Source: Gammaproteobacteria bacterium
GTDB taxonomy: Bacteria; Pseudomonadota; Gammaproteobacteria; Burkholderiales; Burkholderiaceae_B
DNA length: 64,000 bases
NCBI GenBank assembly: GCA_030832095.1
Contig: JAURJT010000049.1
Location: 61,526 to 125,525 of the forward strand
Direction of reading: 5' to 3'
Of this stretch, positions 36,090-45,277 are shown piece after piece (positions within the stretch are counted from its first letter, which is position 1; every line of letters begins with the position of its first letter). Under the pieces are notes generated by a model, which searched no databases, was not told the DNA's origin, and saw nothing but the letters and a program-made list of their open reading frames with translations. The translations under genes and the position numbers were made by a program.

Positions 36090-36116
36090 CGCGTTCGCGT
36101 CAGGGCTCGCGATGAC

Positions 36117-36641
36117 TCAGGCTGATTTGAGTGCTAGTGAAAGCATCAGCTGATATTGCGCAGCCTCAAGATAGGGCTGCTTGTTCATTAAATCCATTAA
36201 AAGCTGATCGGCCAAGATGACTTGATCAGCGGGTAACTCTTTCATGACGGCTGAATACACCGCAAAGCGACCGCCGTTTGCCCAGGCTTGAATCGCCTGT
36301 TCGTGTGCCTGTGTTTGTTGAACCTTTTTTTGGGTGCGTTTTAGGCGTTGTCGGTCGGCTTCGACTGTGCCGTAGGCGGTTCGTGTCTCGGTTTGCCCCG
36401 AGCCTCTCAGAACTCTAAGCCGTGCCGCAGTACGGATAGTGAGGTAATCAGCCTGCGTGGTAAGTTTTGCGCGTTCAAGCTGTTGGATTTGCTCGAGCAT
36501 TAATTCAGGCTGAGCATCATCCTGAGTTGTGAGTTTTTTTAAACTGGCGGGCACGCGGTGCCCGCGTTGCTCAAGCAAGGTTCGATAGCGTTGCGCAGTG
36601 AACTGCGTTTGGCCTGGAGGGATTGAACGTGGGAGTGGCAT
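36117..36641 (-). CDS. Unrecognised charged protein with helical central part
   Basis: This 174-residue protein has no family I can name. It is rich in Gln, Arg, Leu and Ala with no signal peptide or membrane segment. Residues about 45-120 look helical and possibly coiled-coil ('LEQIQQLERAKLTTQ', 'RLKRTQKKVQQTQAHEQ'). It is convergent with ilvE, 28 bp apart, and divergent from the membrane protein gene at 36758. The open frame and length make it probably real. Confidence 0.55.
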   Translation of the reverse strand: MPLPRSIPPGQTQFTAQRYRTLLEQRGHRVPASLKKLTTQDDAQPELMLEQIQQLERAKLTTQADYLTIRTAARLRVLRGSGQTETRTAYGTVEADRQRLKRTQKKVQQTQAHEQAIQAWANGGRFAVYSAVMKELPADQVILADQLLMDLMNKQPYLEAAQYQLMLSLALKSA

Positions 36642-36757
36642 CTGCAGGTCACCTCAGTGTGGCATAGTATATCTTAGCAAAATAAATTAGTACATTTTTA
36701 TTGATTTATACAGTACATCTTGACCGAATAGTTCTATTCAAAGTATTGAAAATATTG

Positions 36758-38182
36758 ATGAATTCAAAACTTATCCAGCTTAGTTGTATCGTGATCGGCG
36801 GTTTGTCGTTGCTCTGGCCCGCCATCTATAACGGCTATCCACTGCTATACAGCGACTCGCATGTATTCATCTCGCAGCCTGTGGCCGGCTTTATGAATTG
36901 GGATAAGCCTTACATCTATGGGCCCTTAATTCTTTTATTTCATGCGTGGCAAACGCTTTGGCTAGTGGTGATCGCACAGGCATTGCTAGTGTCGCATTTG
37001 CTCTGGTTGGTGATTGTTGCCTTGACGCCTGAGTCAAAGGCCGTTCATGCGGTCTCACCCCACCAAGGTCTTATCTCTGCTCCCTGGCCTGTTGCCAAGC
37101 GTCATCTGCTTGTCTGTGGGGTGCTTGCATTAGCGAGTACAGCCCCATGGTTTGTTAGTTTTCTAATGCCTGACATTTTTGCGGCAATCGCGGTGCTGTG
37201 TATTTTTTTGTTAGGTTTTTCGACGCGTTTGAATCGTGTTGAAGTGGTATGGTTGGTCGTGCTTGGTGCCTTGGCGATCGCGGTTCACCTTTCGCATCTT
37301 GTGATTGCTGCGGCCTGTTTGCTGGGCGTGCTCTGTCTTGGTTTGCGTCGTTTAGCACTCGCGGTATTGCCCTTGGCTTGCGCCATTGCACTTTTGCTTG
37401 GCACCAATTTGTATGCGTTTCAAAACGCTGCGATCTCTCCACATGGTTCAGTCTTTATGCTGGCTCGTTTGTCAGGTGATGGCAACACCAAAGAGATACT
37501 AGAAAAACACTGTGCACAAAAAAACTGGTATCTCTGCGCCTGGGTCGACCGCTTGCCTACCGATAGCGATGAGTTTTTATGGAATGGCAAGGGTCCAGTC
37601 TGGAGCCATCCGGGCGGACCAATCGGCTTGGCACCAGAGGCCTCAGAGATCGTGTCCTACGTCGTACGGACAAGGCCTTGGTCTGTCTTGCTCTCTGGCC
37701 TAAACAATATGGCCCAGCAGTTGTGGATGATTCAATTGGGCGACACCTTGCATTCTGATCATCTGGACGTGACGGTGGCTAAAAGCGTGCGCGAGCATTT
37801 CGCAGTGGCAGAGCTAGAGAGCATGAACGGTTCTCGGCAAATGAAAAACACGCTGGTCGCAGATGCGGTCTGGTTCAGTCGTCTGACTGTCGGGGTGTTT
37901 TATTGTGCGGCGGTATTCGGTCTGTATGTGCTACTCGTTGCGTGGCGTAAGCGCAGCGCGCATCTCACACAAACTCATACCACTCTTGAGCGCGAACACA
38001 CTAAATTAGTTGTGAGTTTTATTTTGATGCTTTGGCTAGGTGTCGTGGCCAATGCCTTCGCAACCGGGGCGCTCTCTAAACCCCACCATCGGTATCAAGC
38101 CCGTATCGCTTGGTTGCTGGTGTTGCCCCCGCTGCTGTTATGGCGCAATGCAGTGCCGAGCACTGCCTCGAAGCCGATATAA
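36758..38182 (+). CDS. Polytopic membrane protein of unknown function
   Basis: This 474-residue protein has about nine or ten hydrophobic segments and loops between them, including a large periplasmic-looking loop around residues 240-340. No catalytic signature was recognised; a glycosyltransferase-like membrane enzyme is possible but unproven. ATG 36758 follows an AT-rich stretch (36661-36757) holding two direct AGTACAT heptamers 23 bp apart, which may be a control site. The ribosome site is poor. Confidence 0.65.
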   Translation: MNSKLIQLSCIVIGGLSLLWPAIYNGYPLLYSDSHVFISQPVAGFMNWDKPYIYGPLILLFHAWQTLWLVVIAQALLVSHLLWLVIVALTPESKAVHAVSPHQGLISAPWPVAKRHLLVCGVLALASTAPWFVSFLMPDIFAAIAVLCIFLLGFSTRLNRVEVVWLVVLGALAIAVHLSHLVIAAACLLGVLCLGLRRLALAVLPLACAIALLLGTNLYAFQNAAISPHGSVFMLARLSGDGNTKEILEKHCAQKNWYLCAWVDRLPTDSDEFLWNGKGPVWSHPGGPIGLAPEASEIVSYVVRTRPWSVLLSGLNNMAQQLWMIQLGDTLHSDHLDVTVAKSVREHFAVAELESMNGSRQMKNTLVADAVWFSRLTVGVFYCAAVFGLYVLLVAWRKRSAHLTQTHTTLEREHTKLVVSFILMLWLGVVANAFATGALSKPHHRYQARIAWLLVLPPLLLWRNAVPSTASKPI

Positions 38183-38210
38183 CTTCGGGGCTGCGCTCGG
38201 GTGGGTTCAA

Positions 38211-39194
38211 TCATTCGCGTTGAATGTTGCTGACCTTGATGACGGTCGCCCATTTAGCGATTTCACCATCCACAAAGGCGGCCAGCGCCTGGGGTGTACT
38301 ACCTTCAAGCTCAATTGCCTGCTGCACTAACTTGGCCTTGAGTTCAGGGTCAATCAGTACAGCATTGATATCGCGATTTAAGCGCTCGATGATTGCAGGC
38401 GATGTACCAGTCGGCGCAAAGAAGCCGTAACTTGCAATCGATTCAAACCCAGGATAGCCCGACTCGGCAACCGTAGGTAAGTCAGGCCTGAGGGCCGAGC
38501 GTTTGGCAGTGGTGATTGCCAGCGCGCGCACTTTGCCGTCTTTGAGCATTGGCAAATAGGGTGGCAAGGTATCAAGTGCCATCGTGACTCGCCCAGAAAT
38601 GAGATCAGGCATTAAAAGCGACGTGCCCTTATAGGGGATATGCAAGACGTCAATGCCTGCAGCAACTTTGAACATTTCACAGGTTAAGTGAATCAAGCCG
38701 CCGGTACCTGACGAACCACAGGTGAGTTTGCCGGGCTCTTTTTTGGCCAGAGCAACGAGCTCAGCCAAATTTTTGACGGGCAACTCGTTGCTGATGACAA
38801 CGATATTACTCAGTGTGCCCGCCATCGAAATCGCAGTGAGATCCCTCTTGAAGTTGTAACCGGGGTCTTTGTAATAACTGACCGCGATCGAGTGCGAGCC
38901 AATCGAACCCATCAGGATGGTGTACCCGTCTGGCGCTGCCTTCGCAACGTAGGCTGCACCGATATTGGCACCTGCGCCTGGCCTGTTTTCGATCACCACA
39001 GACTGCCCAAGTTTCACAGCAAGTTTTTCTGTGATCGCGCGAGTCAGAATATCAGTCGCGCCACCGGCCGGAAACGGCACAACAACTTTAAGAGGTTTGG
39101 ATGGATACGAGTCTTGTGCCAGCGTGGGTGCAGACATACCCGCACCAAGGGCCAAGATCGCCAACATTGATTTTAAGTAACGATTCAAACGCAT
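38211..39194 (-). CDS. Bug family (TctC-like) periplasmic solute receptor
   Basis: This 327-residue tripartite tricarboxylate receptor has a Sec signal peptide ending near 'APTLAQ' (about residue 26). The Bug start 'YPSKPLKVVVPFPAGGATD' follows, with 'GAGANIGAAYVAKAAPDGYT' and 'HIPYKGTSLLMPDLI' downstream. It binds a carboxylate. No TctA/TctB membrane genes are adjacent, which is usual for the amplified Bug family in Burkholderiales. It is convergent with the membrane protein gene, 28 bp apart. Confidence 0.94.
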   Translation of the reverse strand: MRLNRYLKSMLAILALGAGMSAPTLAQDSYPSKPLKVVVPFPAGGATDILTRAITEKLAVKLGQSVVIENRPGAGANIGAAYVAKAAPDGYTILMGSIGSHSIAVSYYKDPGYNFKRDLTAISMAGTLSNIVVISNELPVKNLAELVALAKKEPGKLTCGSSGTGGLIHLTCEMFKVAAGIDVLHIPYKGTSLLMPDLISGRVTMALDTLPPYLPMLKDGKVRALAITTAKRSALRPDLPTVAESGYPGFESIASYGFFAPTGTSPAIIERLNRDINAVLIDPELKAKLVQQAIELEGSTPQALAAFVDGEIAKWATVIKVSNIQRE

Positions 39195-39328
39195 GAGGTT
39201 TTATCCCAAAAAGTGAAAGTCCATCATAAACCTCAAGCAAGAAGTGTGCCGACACTCTGGTCTAAAGAGGATATTTCGCCGCCACAAACTCAGCGCTTGT
39301 GCACCTCGGTTGCTGCCCTAGTTCCTGG

Positions 39329-40465
39329 GTTAGTGCGCGGAAAGCCGGCGCCCCAACCTGATCATGGGCTTTTCAACTGCGTAATAAATGAGGGCCGAGA
39401 GGGCGATCGAGCCGAGTACAGACAACAGCAAATACACCCCGAGGTGGGCGTTGGCGAGCCCGGCAAACGATTGTCACGTAGCAGCGCAAAGAGCGTGTAA
39501 AACACAATTGGATGAAACAGGTACATCGAATAGCTGATTTCGCCTAACCAAGTGGTGAAACGACTGTTGATCTGTAGTTTGGTCGACAACAAGATGAACA
39601 AGCCAAGCCCGACAGACACCGGTGGCATGAATACCGATAATTTTGATGCAAGGGCGCTCGGCAAGTACGCGTAAAAGATCCAGTTGAGTACGGGCAAGGC
39701 ACACACACCCAGCGGAAACAAAATCAAGACAACTAGAATCGCTCGAGAAAAGGGTGGGGTGCCTTCAGCTTGATCGCGATCATGCCAGCAGCGAAACAGA
39801 GCGCCCCAAAACATCACCGAAATAAACAGCGCGTATTCAGTGAGGTAGTTCAGAAATGGGCCCGCGCTAGTCGGATGAAGCCAATTGGGGTTCAACAAGT
39901 GCACGCATCGCGGAAGCACAATAAAAATGATTGGGCCTGCAAACATGCCCACCACTAACCCACGCGGTTGCTGCAGTGCTCCTAGTGTAAATAGACACGC
40001 GCAGGCAATATAAAAAATCAACTCAAGGCGTAAGGTCCAGTAAAGTCCTAACACGTCTGGTGCGCCGAATACGCTCTGAATCATTGTTAGATTTAACAAT
40101 ACCGTCTGGAGTGAGAAGGGCGTCATGAATAAGAGCCCAAGAAGGGCTGCGCCCACGACCGACAGCCAATAGGCCGGATACAGCCTGAAAACTCTGCGAA
40201 TCAAAAAGACTCGCAGCGCGTCTGCTTTGGTTTGATTGCCAATAGCGCGCAAACTCGAGGGAATCACAAAGCCACTGATGGCAAAAAACAGTATGACCCC
40301 AACGCGTCCGGTATCGAGCGCCGCTGAAAACGCATAGAGCAGGTCACCCACTGGTGGTGTAGGCAATTGCTTAAACGCGTCGGTGGCGTGCAGCCAGATC
40401 ACTAAGATGGCTGCAAGCCCGCGTTGTGCATCGATATAGCCAAAGCGTTTAGGCAGTGCTGTCAC
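39329..40465 (-). pseudogene. Acyltransferase family 3 membrane protein, frameshifted near the C-terminus
   Basis: From 40465 the frame encodes about 335 residues of an OafA/YrhL-type membrane O-acyltransferase, starting 'FGYIDAQRGLAAILVIWLHA' and with about ten hydrophobic segments. At about 39461 the expected C-terminus continues in another frame: after 'LRDNRLPG' the shifted frame reads 'LANAHLGVYLLLSVLG' and then 'YYAVEKPMIRLGRRLSAH', ending at 39329. This is the normal family ending. Without the shift the protein ends with 29 unrelated residues at 39362. One base appears to be missing in a GGG run. It may be a true mutation or a sequencing error. The gene starts 5 bp from the stop of the neighbouring Bug gene. 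Confidence 0.8.
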
Positions 40466-40470
40466 TACTT

Positions 40471-41559
40471 TTAATCCGCTTGAATCTTGTTATCTTTAAT
40501 GAGCTTGCCATACAGGGCGTATTGTTTTTGTGTTGCTTGGGCAAACTCTGCAGCACTTGTGCCGCGTATGGTCACACCTAAGGCCACCAAACGTTCACGT
40601 GTCTGCGAGTCAGCGAGGGCTTTTTGCATTTCGGCGTTGAGCTTATCAATGATAGGTTTGGGTGTACCTGCTGGCGCAATCATCGCGAACCACGAGTTAA
40701 AGAAAAAATCGCTGATACCCGCTTGTACGACCGTTGGCACCTCTGGGTATTGTGCAAGGCGTTCGGGCGTCGAAACCGCTAGCAGGCGCAACTTACCACC
40801 TTGAATCAGCGAGGTGACCGTGCCTAGTCCTTGATAAGACACCTCAACTTGCCCTGCGGCGGCAGCAACGGCTGCGGGTGTGGCGCCCTTGTAAGGGACG
40901 TGCACTAGGTCGATACCCGTGCGTTGAGCAAAGAGCGCCATGGCAATGTGCTGTGGGCTGCCGCTGCCGCCTGAACCATAGTTAATTTTGCCAGGGTTTG
41001 CCTTGGCCGCCGCAATAAAATCATTGAGAGTTTTATATGGCGATTGGTCTGCCACCACGATGCCCCACTCAATCGTGGCGACCAGTGAAATAGGGTCAAA
41101 GTCTTTGAGCGCATTCCAGGGGATGTTCGAATAAATGTGTGGCAACATCGTCAAGATGCTGTCATTGACGCCACCGATTGTGTAGCCATCCGGTGCCGCT
41201 TTGGCGAGACGATCGGCCCCAATGAGCCCCGATGAGCCTGCGATGTTTTCAATCACGATGGGTTGCCCCATGTTCTGTGCCATCTTGGCGGTTAACAGGC
41301 GCGCGGCACCATCCACAGCACTGCCAGCCGCTAGGGGCACAATCATGCGAATGGGTTTGCCGGGGTAGCTGTCTTGCGCTTGTGCTTGCGTGAGACCCAA
41401 AGACGCGAACGTGAGCAGCGCCAGCATCAAGCCCTTTAACCAGTTTGCTGAGACGGCGTTGTCTTTGAAACGACTTTCTGAGAGCCGATGGCCTTTTAAC
41501 CATTGTGCAGAGAAGCTTTCGACTTGTAACCAACTTGCTGAGGTGGGGATCCGAGGCAT
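40471..41559 (-). CDS. Bug family receptor with a decapeptide-repeat N-terminal extension
   Basis: This 362-residue Bug receptor has the mature start 'DSYPGKPIRMIVPLAAGSA', with 'GLIGADRLAKAAPDGYT' and 'VHVPYKGATPAAVAAAAG'. The hydrophobic signal core 'LMLALLTFASLGLTQAQAQ' begins only at residue 44. Before it lie four 10-residue repeats (residues 7-46) of the type 'SAxWLKGxxx'. A GGAA site about 7 bases before ATG 41559 supports the long start. No ATG gives a standard signal peptide apart from M45, which would lack a basic n-region. Export through such an extension needs testing. Confidence 0.85.
   Translation of the reverse strand: MPRIPTSASWLQVESFSAQWLKGHRLSESRFKDNAVSANWLKGLMLALLTFASLGLTQAQAQDSYPGKPIRMIVPLAAGSAVDGAARLLTAKMAQNMGQPIVIENIAGSSGLIGADRLAKAAPDGYTIGGVNDSILTMLPHIYSNIPWNALKDFDPISLVATIEWGIVVADQSPYKTLNDFIAAAKANPGKINYGSGGSGSPQHIAMALFAQRTGIDLVHVPYKGATPAAVAAAAGQVEVSYQGLGTVTSLIQGGKLRLLAVSTPERLAQYPEVPTVVQAGISDFFFNSWFAMIAPAGTPKPIIDKLNAEMQKALADSQTRERLVALGVTIRGTSAAEFAQATQKQYALYGKLIKDNKIQAD
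41422..41541 (-). repeat. Four imperfect 30-bp tandem repeats encoding a decapeptide
   Basis: On the plus strand the related words CAGTTTGCTGAGA, CGACTTTCTGAGA, CATTGTGCAGAGA and CAACTTGCTGAGG start at 41441, 41471, 41501 and 41531, an exact 30-bp period. The encoded units are 'SASWLQVESF', 'SAQWLKGHRL', 'SESRFKDNAV' and 'SANWLKGLML'. Confidence 0.85.
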
Positions 41560-41573
41560 GAGATTTCCAAAAG

Positions 41574-42641
41574 TTAAACAGTGAGTGCTGCGATACCAAG
41601 TTCAGTTGCCAAGGCATTTAAATCTGCAACGAGAACCGGAGCAAGAGGGATCCCTTGCTCTTTGTAAGCCAGACGTTTTGCATGGCTTTGCTCGCCGGGC
41701 AGCCACACTCTGTCAACCCCGGGCAGGCGTTCGCTTGCACGTAGATCTTTGACAAGCTGATCGACCGCGCCTTTAAAGAAACCGGGTTCTCCAAAGGCCT
41801 TTAAATCAATCACTAAGATCGCTTGTCCGGTATTGGTGGGCGTGACGTGATCTTTATTGAAGTCAACGACGTCTTTGCCCATTGAAGCGCCCTGTAGTGT
41901 GCCTGCCAGCAGGCCAACGATCAAGGCGAGTCCATACCCTTTATGTCCGCCGATCGGTAATAAAAAGCCTTCATCCGCACGGTTAGGATCGGTGAGAGGG
42001 CGGCCTTGGCGATCGATCATCCAGCCTTCGGGCATAGTTTCACCACGCTTGGCTTTAGCTTTAACTTTGCCGTAAGCCGCTACAGTGGTTGCCATGTCTA
42101 GCACGACGGCAGGTTCGCTTCCTGCGGGGATCCCCGCGGCGATTGGATTGGTCGAGAGCAGCATATCCATTCCGCCCCAAGGCGGTAAATGGTTGGCATT
42201 GCCCACTGCAAAATACAAACCAATCATGTCGTGCTCGATTGGCATGCGCGCATAGAGCGAGGCGGGGCCTGCGTGATTACTATTGCGCGTGCCAACCCAA
42301 GCGACGCCCGCATCGGCGGCTTTTTTGATCGCGAGCTCAACCGCGTGTGATACCACCAGATGCCCCATCCCGTTGTCGCCATCAACCACGGCCATGGCGG
42401 CCTTATCTTGTACGACTTTGATTTGCGGGTTGATGTTGATGCCACCTGCTCGAATGCGCTTGACGTATTGCGGCAAGCGAATGACGCCATGACCGTCAGA
42501 GCCTTGCAGATCGGCCTGTGCCATGAGTGAGGCGACTTTGTTTGCGTGCTCAGCGGGCAAACCGTTGGCTCGCAACGCGCGCGCGATAAAGTCTTTGAGC
42601 GCAACGAACTGAACGATGATTGAAGTGTTAGTTTGAGGCAT
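41574..42641 (-). CDS. Ldh2-family NAD(P)-dependent malate/lactate-type dehydrogenase
   Basis: This 355-residue oxidoreductase of the Ldh2/YlbC/ureidoglycolate dehydrogenase family has the signature 'QGSDGHGVIRLPQYV' (H51), 'RNSNHAGPASLYA' and 'GHKGYGLALIVGLLAG'. Members reduce or oxidise 2-hydroxy/2-oxo acids, including sulfolactate, ureidoglycolate and pyrroline-2-carboxylate. It lies 15 bp upstream of a Bug receptor gene, suggesting that it oxidises the imported acid. ATG 42641 was taken; a GTG at 42674 is possible. The substrate is unknown. Confidence 0.9.
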   Translation of the reverse strand: MPQTNTSIIVQFVALKDFIARALRANGLPAEHANKVASLMAQADLQGSDGHGVIRLPQYVKRIRAGGININPQIKVVQDKAAMAVVDGDNGMGHLVVSHAVELAIKKAADAGVAWVGTRNSNHAGPASLYARMPIEHDMIGLYFAVGNANHLPPWGGMDMLLSTNPIAAGIPAGSEPAVVLDMATTVAAYGKVKAKAKRGETMPEGWMIDRQGRPLTDPNRADEGFLLPIGGHKGYGLALIVGLLAGTLQGASMGKDVVDFNKDHVTPTNTGQAILVIDLKAFGEPGFFKGAVDQLVKDLRASERLPGVDRVWLPGEQSHAKRLAYKEQGIPLAPVLVADLNALATELGIAALTV

Positions 42642-42733
42642 GTTGACTTGTGGTGAAGTTGGCGCGAAATGCACGCGTTACGAAAAGTTGTTTGGTAGTC
42701 ACGATGCCATCGCGACGTTTGCATTGCAAGTCG

Positions 42734-43222
42734 TTAGTTGGTTTTGCCAGCGTCAGTCCAGGCCGGCACGCGCCCGAGCTGCTCGGCTTCGTGCCAGGAA
42801 AAATTCAGTTCTACCTTAATCCCGTTGATCGGTTCGCGCATGAACAACTGATATAAATTTGAGTTATGCGCTTTGCGCTCACTAAATTCGATTCCGTTCT
42901 TAGACAGGCGCTCGATAAACTCAGCCAATCCATCGCAGTTCAAGCATAGGTGGTCGATTCGCCCTGAACCCAAGGCACCTGCTGCCGAATAGTCAATGTT
43001 TTTTTGATCGGTCGGGGTTTGCAGATACGTATCTTGATGCGCTGAATGCCTGGCTTTGCCGATATGCAAGACGTCTTGCTCACCGATATATAGCCAATAC
43101 ACCGGAAACCCAAACTCAGGATGAAACCCATTGGTGAAGCCGAGATTGTTGCAAAACCAGTCGCGCGTGCCCTCAGGGTCGTGCGTCAGGATCAGTACAT
43201 GTTCTAAAAATCGTAAACCCAT
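42734..43222 (-). CDS. VOC (glyoxalase/dioxygenase fold) family protein
   Basis: This 162-residue protein has two beta-alpha-beta-beta-beta modules typical of vicinal-oxygen-chelate enzymes. Potential metal ligands are in 'LEHVLILTHDPEGTRDWF' (His near residue 7), 'DHLCLNCDGLAEFIERL' (His near residue 97) and 'IKVELNF' (Glu). ATG 43222 has an AAGG site. It lies in the same orientation as the dehydrogenase and Bug genes, so a role in the same catabolic route is likely. It could be a lyase, isomerase or dioxygenase. Confidence 0.85.
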   Translation of the reverse strand: MGLRFLEHVLILTHDPEGTRDWFCNNLGFTNGFHPEFGFPVYWLYIGEQDVLHIGKARHSAHQDTYLQTPTDQKNIDYSAAGALGSGRIDHLCLNCDGLAEFIERLSKNGIEFSERKAHNSNLYQLFMREPINGIKVELNFSWHEAEQLGRVPAWTDAGKTN

Positions 43223-43269
43223 TTTATGCCTTAGCTAAAAATCGTTTCTATTGAGATCAATGACATCGC

Positions 43270-44205
43270 CTAGCTTTTGAGCGCGTCGAGATAGTGTTGC
43301 ACAACTGACTTAGATAGCTTTTGGCGCTCGCGCTCAACAATATATACCGTGGCGCGCCGCAGCTGTTCCAGCTCTAAGTGCGAACCCGAAATAATCTGTA
43401 CGCCTTGTTGCAAAAAGCTTGACTGCAATACGCTATCTTGTTGCGCCGCAAGAGCGCGTTGTTGTTGGGTGGCTTGCGATGCAGCCTCTTGAAGCGCCTG
43501 CTGTTGTGGCTCGGATAAAGAGCGAAACCAAGGCTCGTTGCAGACCAGCAAAAGTACTCCGAAAAAGTGGCTCGTTAAGCTTAGGTGTGGGTGGTGCTCA
43601 TAAATTTTAAAGTTGCTGTAATTGGTGAGTGGATTTTCTTGTGCCTGGACTTGACCCGAGCGAATCACACACATCAAGTCGCTGACATCGGTTGTTACAG
43701 CCTGAAAACCTAACGCATCTAAAGACTCTCGATAAATCGCACTGTCCAAGGTGCGAATTCTTAAGCCTAGACAGTCTGCCGGTTGACGCACCGGACGCAC
43801 GGCATTTGAAATATGTCTAAAGCCATTATCCCAAAAGCCTAGTACCCGATAGCCTGAGTGTTGTGCGAGCGCGCGAGTCAACGATTGACCTGCGATTTGG
43901 TCTAGTGCTGCCAAGGCTTGCGTGCGCTCGGTCACCGTGAAGGGCAGATCTAGTACAGCTAAATCTGGGGCGAGCGCGGTTAAATAGCCAGACGCCACGT
44001 AACAAAGTTGTCGCTTGCCTGTGTTGACGCTCTGAAACAAGCGCCCGGCCGTTTCGCCCTGCGCGGTGACATCGAGAGTTGTCGCGACCGGCCCGAATAA
44101 CTGACTCGCGTTGAGTGACTGAGCAAGTGACAACAGAGAGGTGCTTAAAATGGATCCAGCGCCTTGATAACCGGCCAGTTCAATGGTCGTTTGTGGAGAC
44201 AACAC
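43270..44205 (-). CDS. DctP-like TRAP receptor homologue without a signal peptide
   Basis: This 311-residue protein has the DctP fold hallmarks 'RVLGFWDNGFRHISNAVRPV', 'GLRIRTLDSAIYRESLDALG' and 'VIRSGQVQAQENPLTNY'. It begins 'MLSPQTTIELAGYQGAGS' with no signal peptide, so it should remain in the cytoplasm. The start is GTG 44205, one base after the stop of the upstream Bug receptor gene, which indicates coupled translation. There are no DctQ or DctM genes nearby. A signal could have been lost, or the protein may have become a cytoplasmic binding or sensing subunit. Confidence 0.8.
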   Translation of the reverse strand: MLSPQTTIELAGYQGAGSILSTSLLSLAQSLNASQLFGPVATTLDVTAQGETAGRLFQSVNTGKRQLCYVASGYLTALAPDLAVLDLPFTVTERTQALAALDQIAGQSLTRALAQHSGYRVLGFWDNGFRHISNAVRPVRQPADCLGLRIRTLDSAIYRESLDALGFQAVTTDVSDLMCVIRSGQVQAQENPLTNYSNFKIYEHHPHLSLTSHFFGVLLLVCNEPWFRSLSEPQQQALQEAASQATQQQRALAAQQDSVLQSSFLQQGVQIISGSHLELEQLRRATVYIVERERQKLSKSVVQHYLDALKS

Positions 44206-44206
44206 T

Positions 44207-45190
44207 TCAAGTGCCTTGAATATTAGAATCCTTGATAATTTTTTGCCACTTCGTGTAGTCAGTCTTCATAATGTTTATCAATTGCGCTGGCGTGCGCGGC
44301 CAAGGGTCTAAGCCCGCTCTGAGCATTTTCTCTTGAACGGCTGGATCGTTGACGACGGTGGCGGTTGCGGCACGTAAGTCGCTCAGCGCGCCAGTCGGAA
44401 CCCCTTTTTGCGCAAACAAAGCGATCCACGATGAGTAATCGTAATTTTTGATACCTTGCTCGATCAGGGTTGGTATCTTTGGATATTGTGGGTGTCGCTC
44501 GGTTCCGCAATAGCCGATCAGGCGAATACGTTTTTCGGCCAAAAAAGGCTTTGCTAAAGACAGTGCCATGGGCATGACTTGAACCTCGTTTGAGGCAACA
44601 GCCAACGTTGCCTGGCTTGCGCCACGGTAAGGCACATGAATCAACTTCACGCCAGCATACGCATTAAACATCTCACCGGCTAAATGTTGAGGGCTGCCGA
44701 TTCCTCCTGAGGCGTAATGGATACGATCTGGCTCTTTGCGAGTTTGTTGTACAAGCTCTTCGATATTATTGATGGAAGACTGAGCAGGGACTGCAAAAAA
44801 AGTTGGTATGTTCGCGATGCCGGCAATCGGTTCAAATTCGGTGAGTGTGTCGACTTTGACATTTTGTGGTTGCAGGTGAGGCAAGATTGTCAAAATGCTA
44901 TTGTTGAGTGCTGCTAGAGTTTGGCCATCAGGCTTGGCGCGTGCCATGCGATCAAGGCCAACAAGGCCGCCCGCACCCGTGATGTTTTCAACGACAAAGT
45001 TGATACCCATCTGCGTAGAAAGTGCGCTGGTGACGTAACGCACTGCGATGTCTGAAGCGCTGCCGGCCTGCAAGGGGAGCCCCACGGTCACCGGATTGCC
45101 GAAGCTGTGTTTTTGAGCCATTGATAAACTGGGCCAAAAGGCGACGCCACAGGCTGCTGCGCCTGCTTTGAGAAAGGTTCTTTTAATCAT
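44207..45190 (-). CDS. Bug family (TctC-like) periplasmic receptor
   Basis: This 327-residue Bug receptor has a signal peptide 'MIKRTFLKAGAAACGVAFWP' cleaved near 'LSMAQ'. The mature region has 'GLPLQAGSASDIAVRYV', 'GAGGLVGLDRMARAKPDGQT' and 'HVPYRGASQATLAVAS'. ATG 45190 has a GAGAG site. The gene is followed one base later by the signal-less DctP-like gene, an unusual pairing of two receptor families. Confidence 0.93.
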   Translation of the reverse strand: MIKRTFLKAGAAACGVAFWPSLSMAQKHSFGNPVTVGLPLQAGSASDIAVRYVTSALSTQMGINFVVENITGAGGLVGLDRMARAKPDGQTLAALNNSILTILPHLQPQNVKVDTLTEFEPIAGIANIPTFFAVPAQSSINNIEELVQQTRKEPDRIHYASGGIGSPQHLAGEMFNAYAGVKLIHVPYRGASQATLAVASNEVQVMPMALSLAKPFLAEKRIRLIGYCGTERHPQYPKIPTLIEQGIKNYDYSSWIALFAQKGVPTGALSDLRAATATVVNDPAVQEKMLRAGLDPWPRTPAQLINIMKTDYTKWQKIIKDSNIQGT

Positions 45191-45277
45191 GAGGTCTCTC
45201 GCTGCCCACGTTAGGGTCAAAAGGTTTAACCTTGGTATTTGAAATTTACTCTGTTTTTTTGGTTTAAAGGGTCGCAA

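Noticed and set aside
39440..39480. Programmed ribosomal frameshift in the acyltransferase gene
   Set aside because: No slippery heptamer or obvious stimulatory structure was seen; a mutation or sequencing error in the G-run is simpler.
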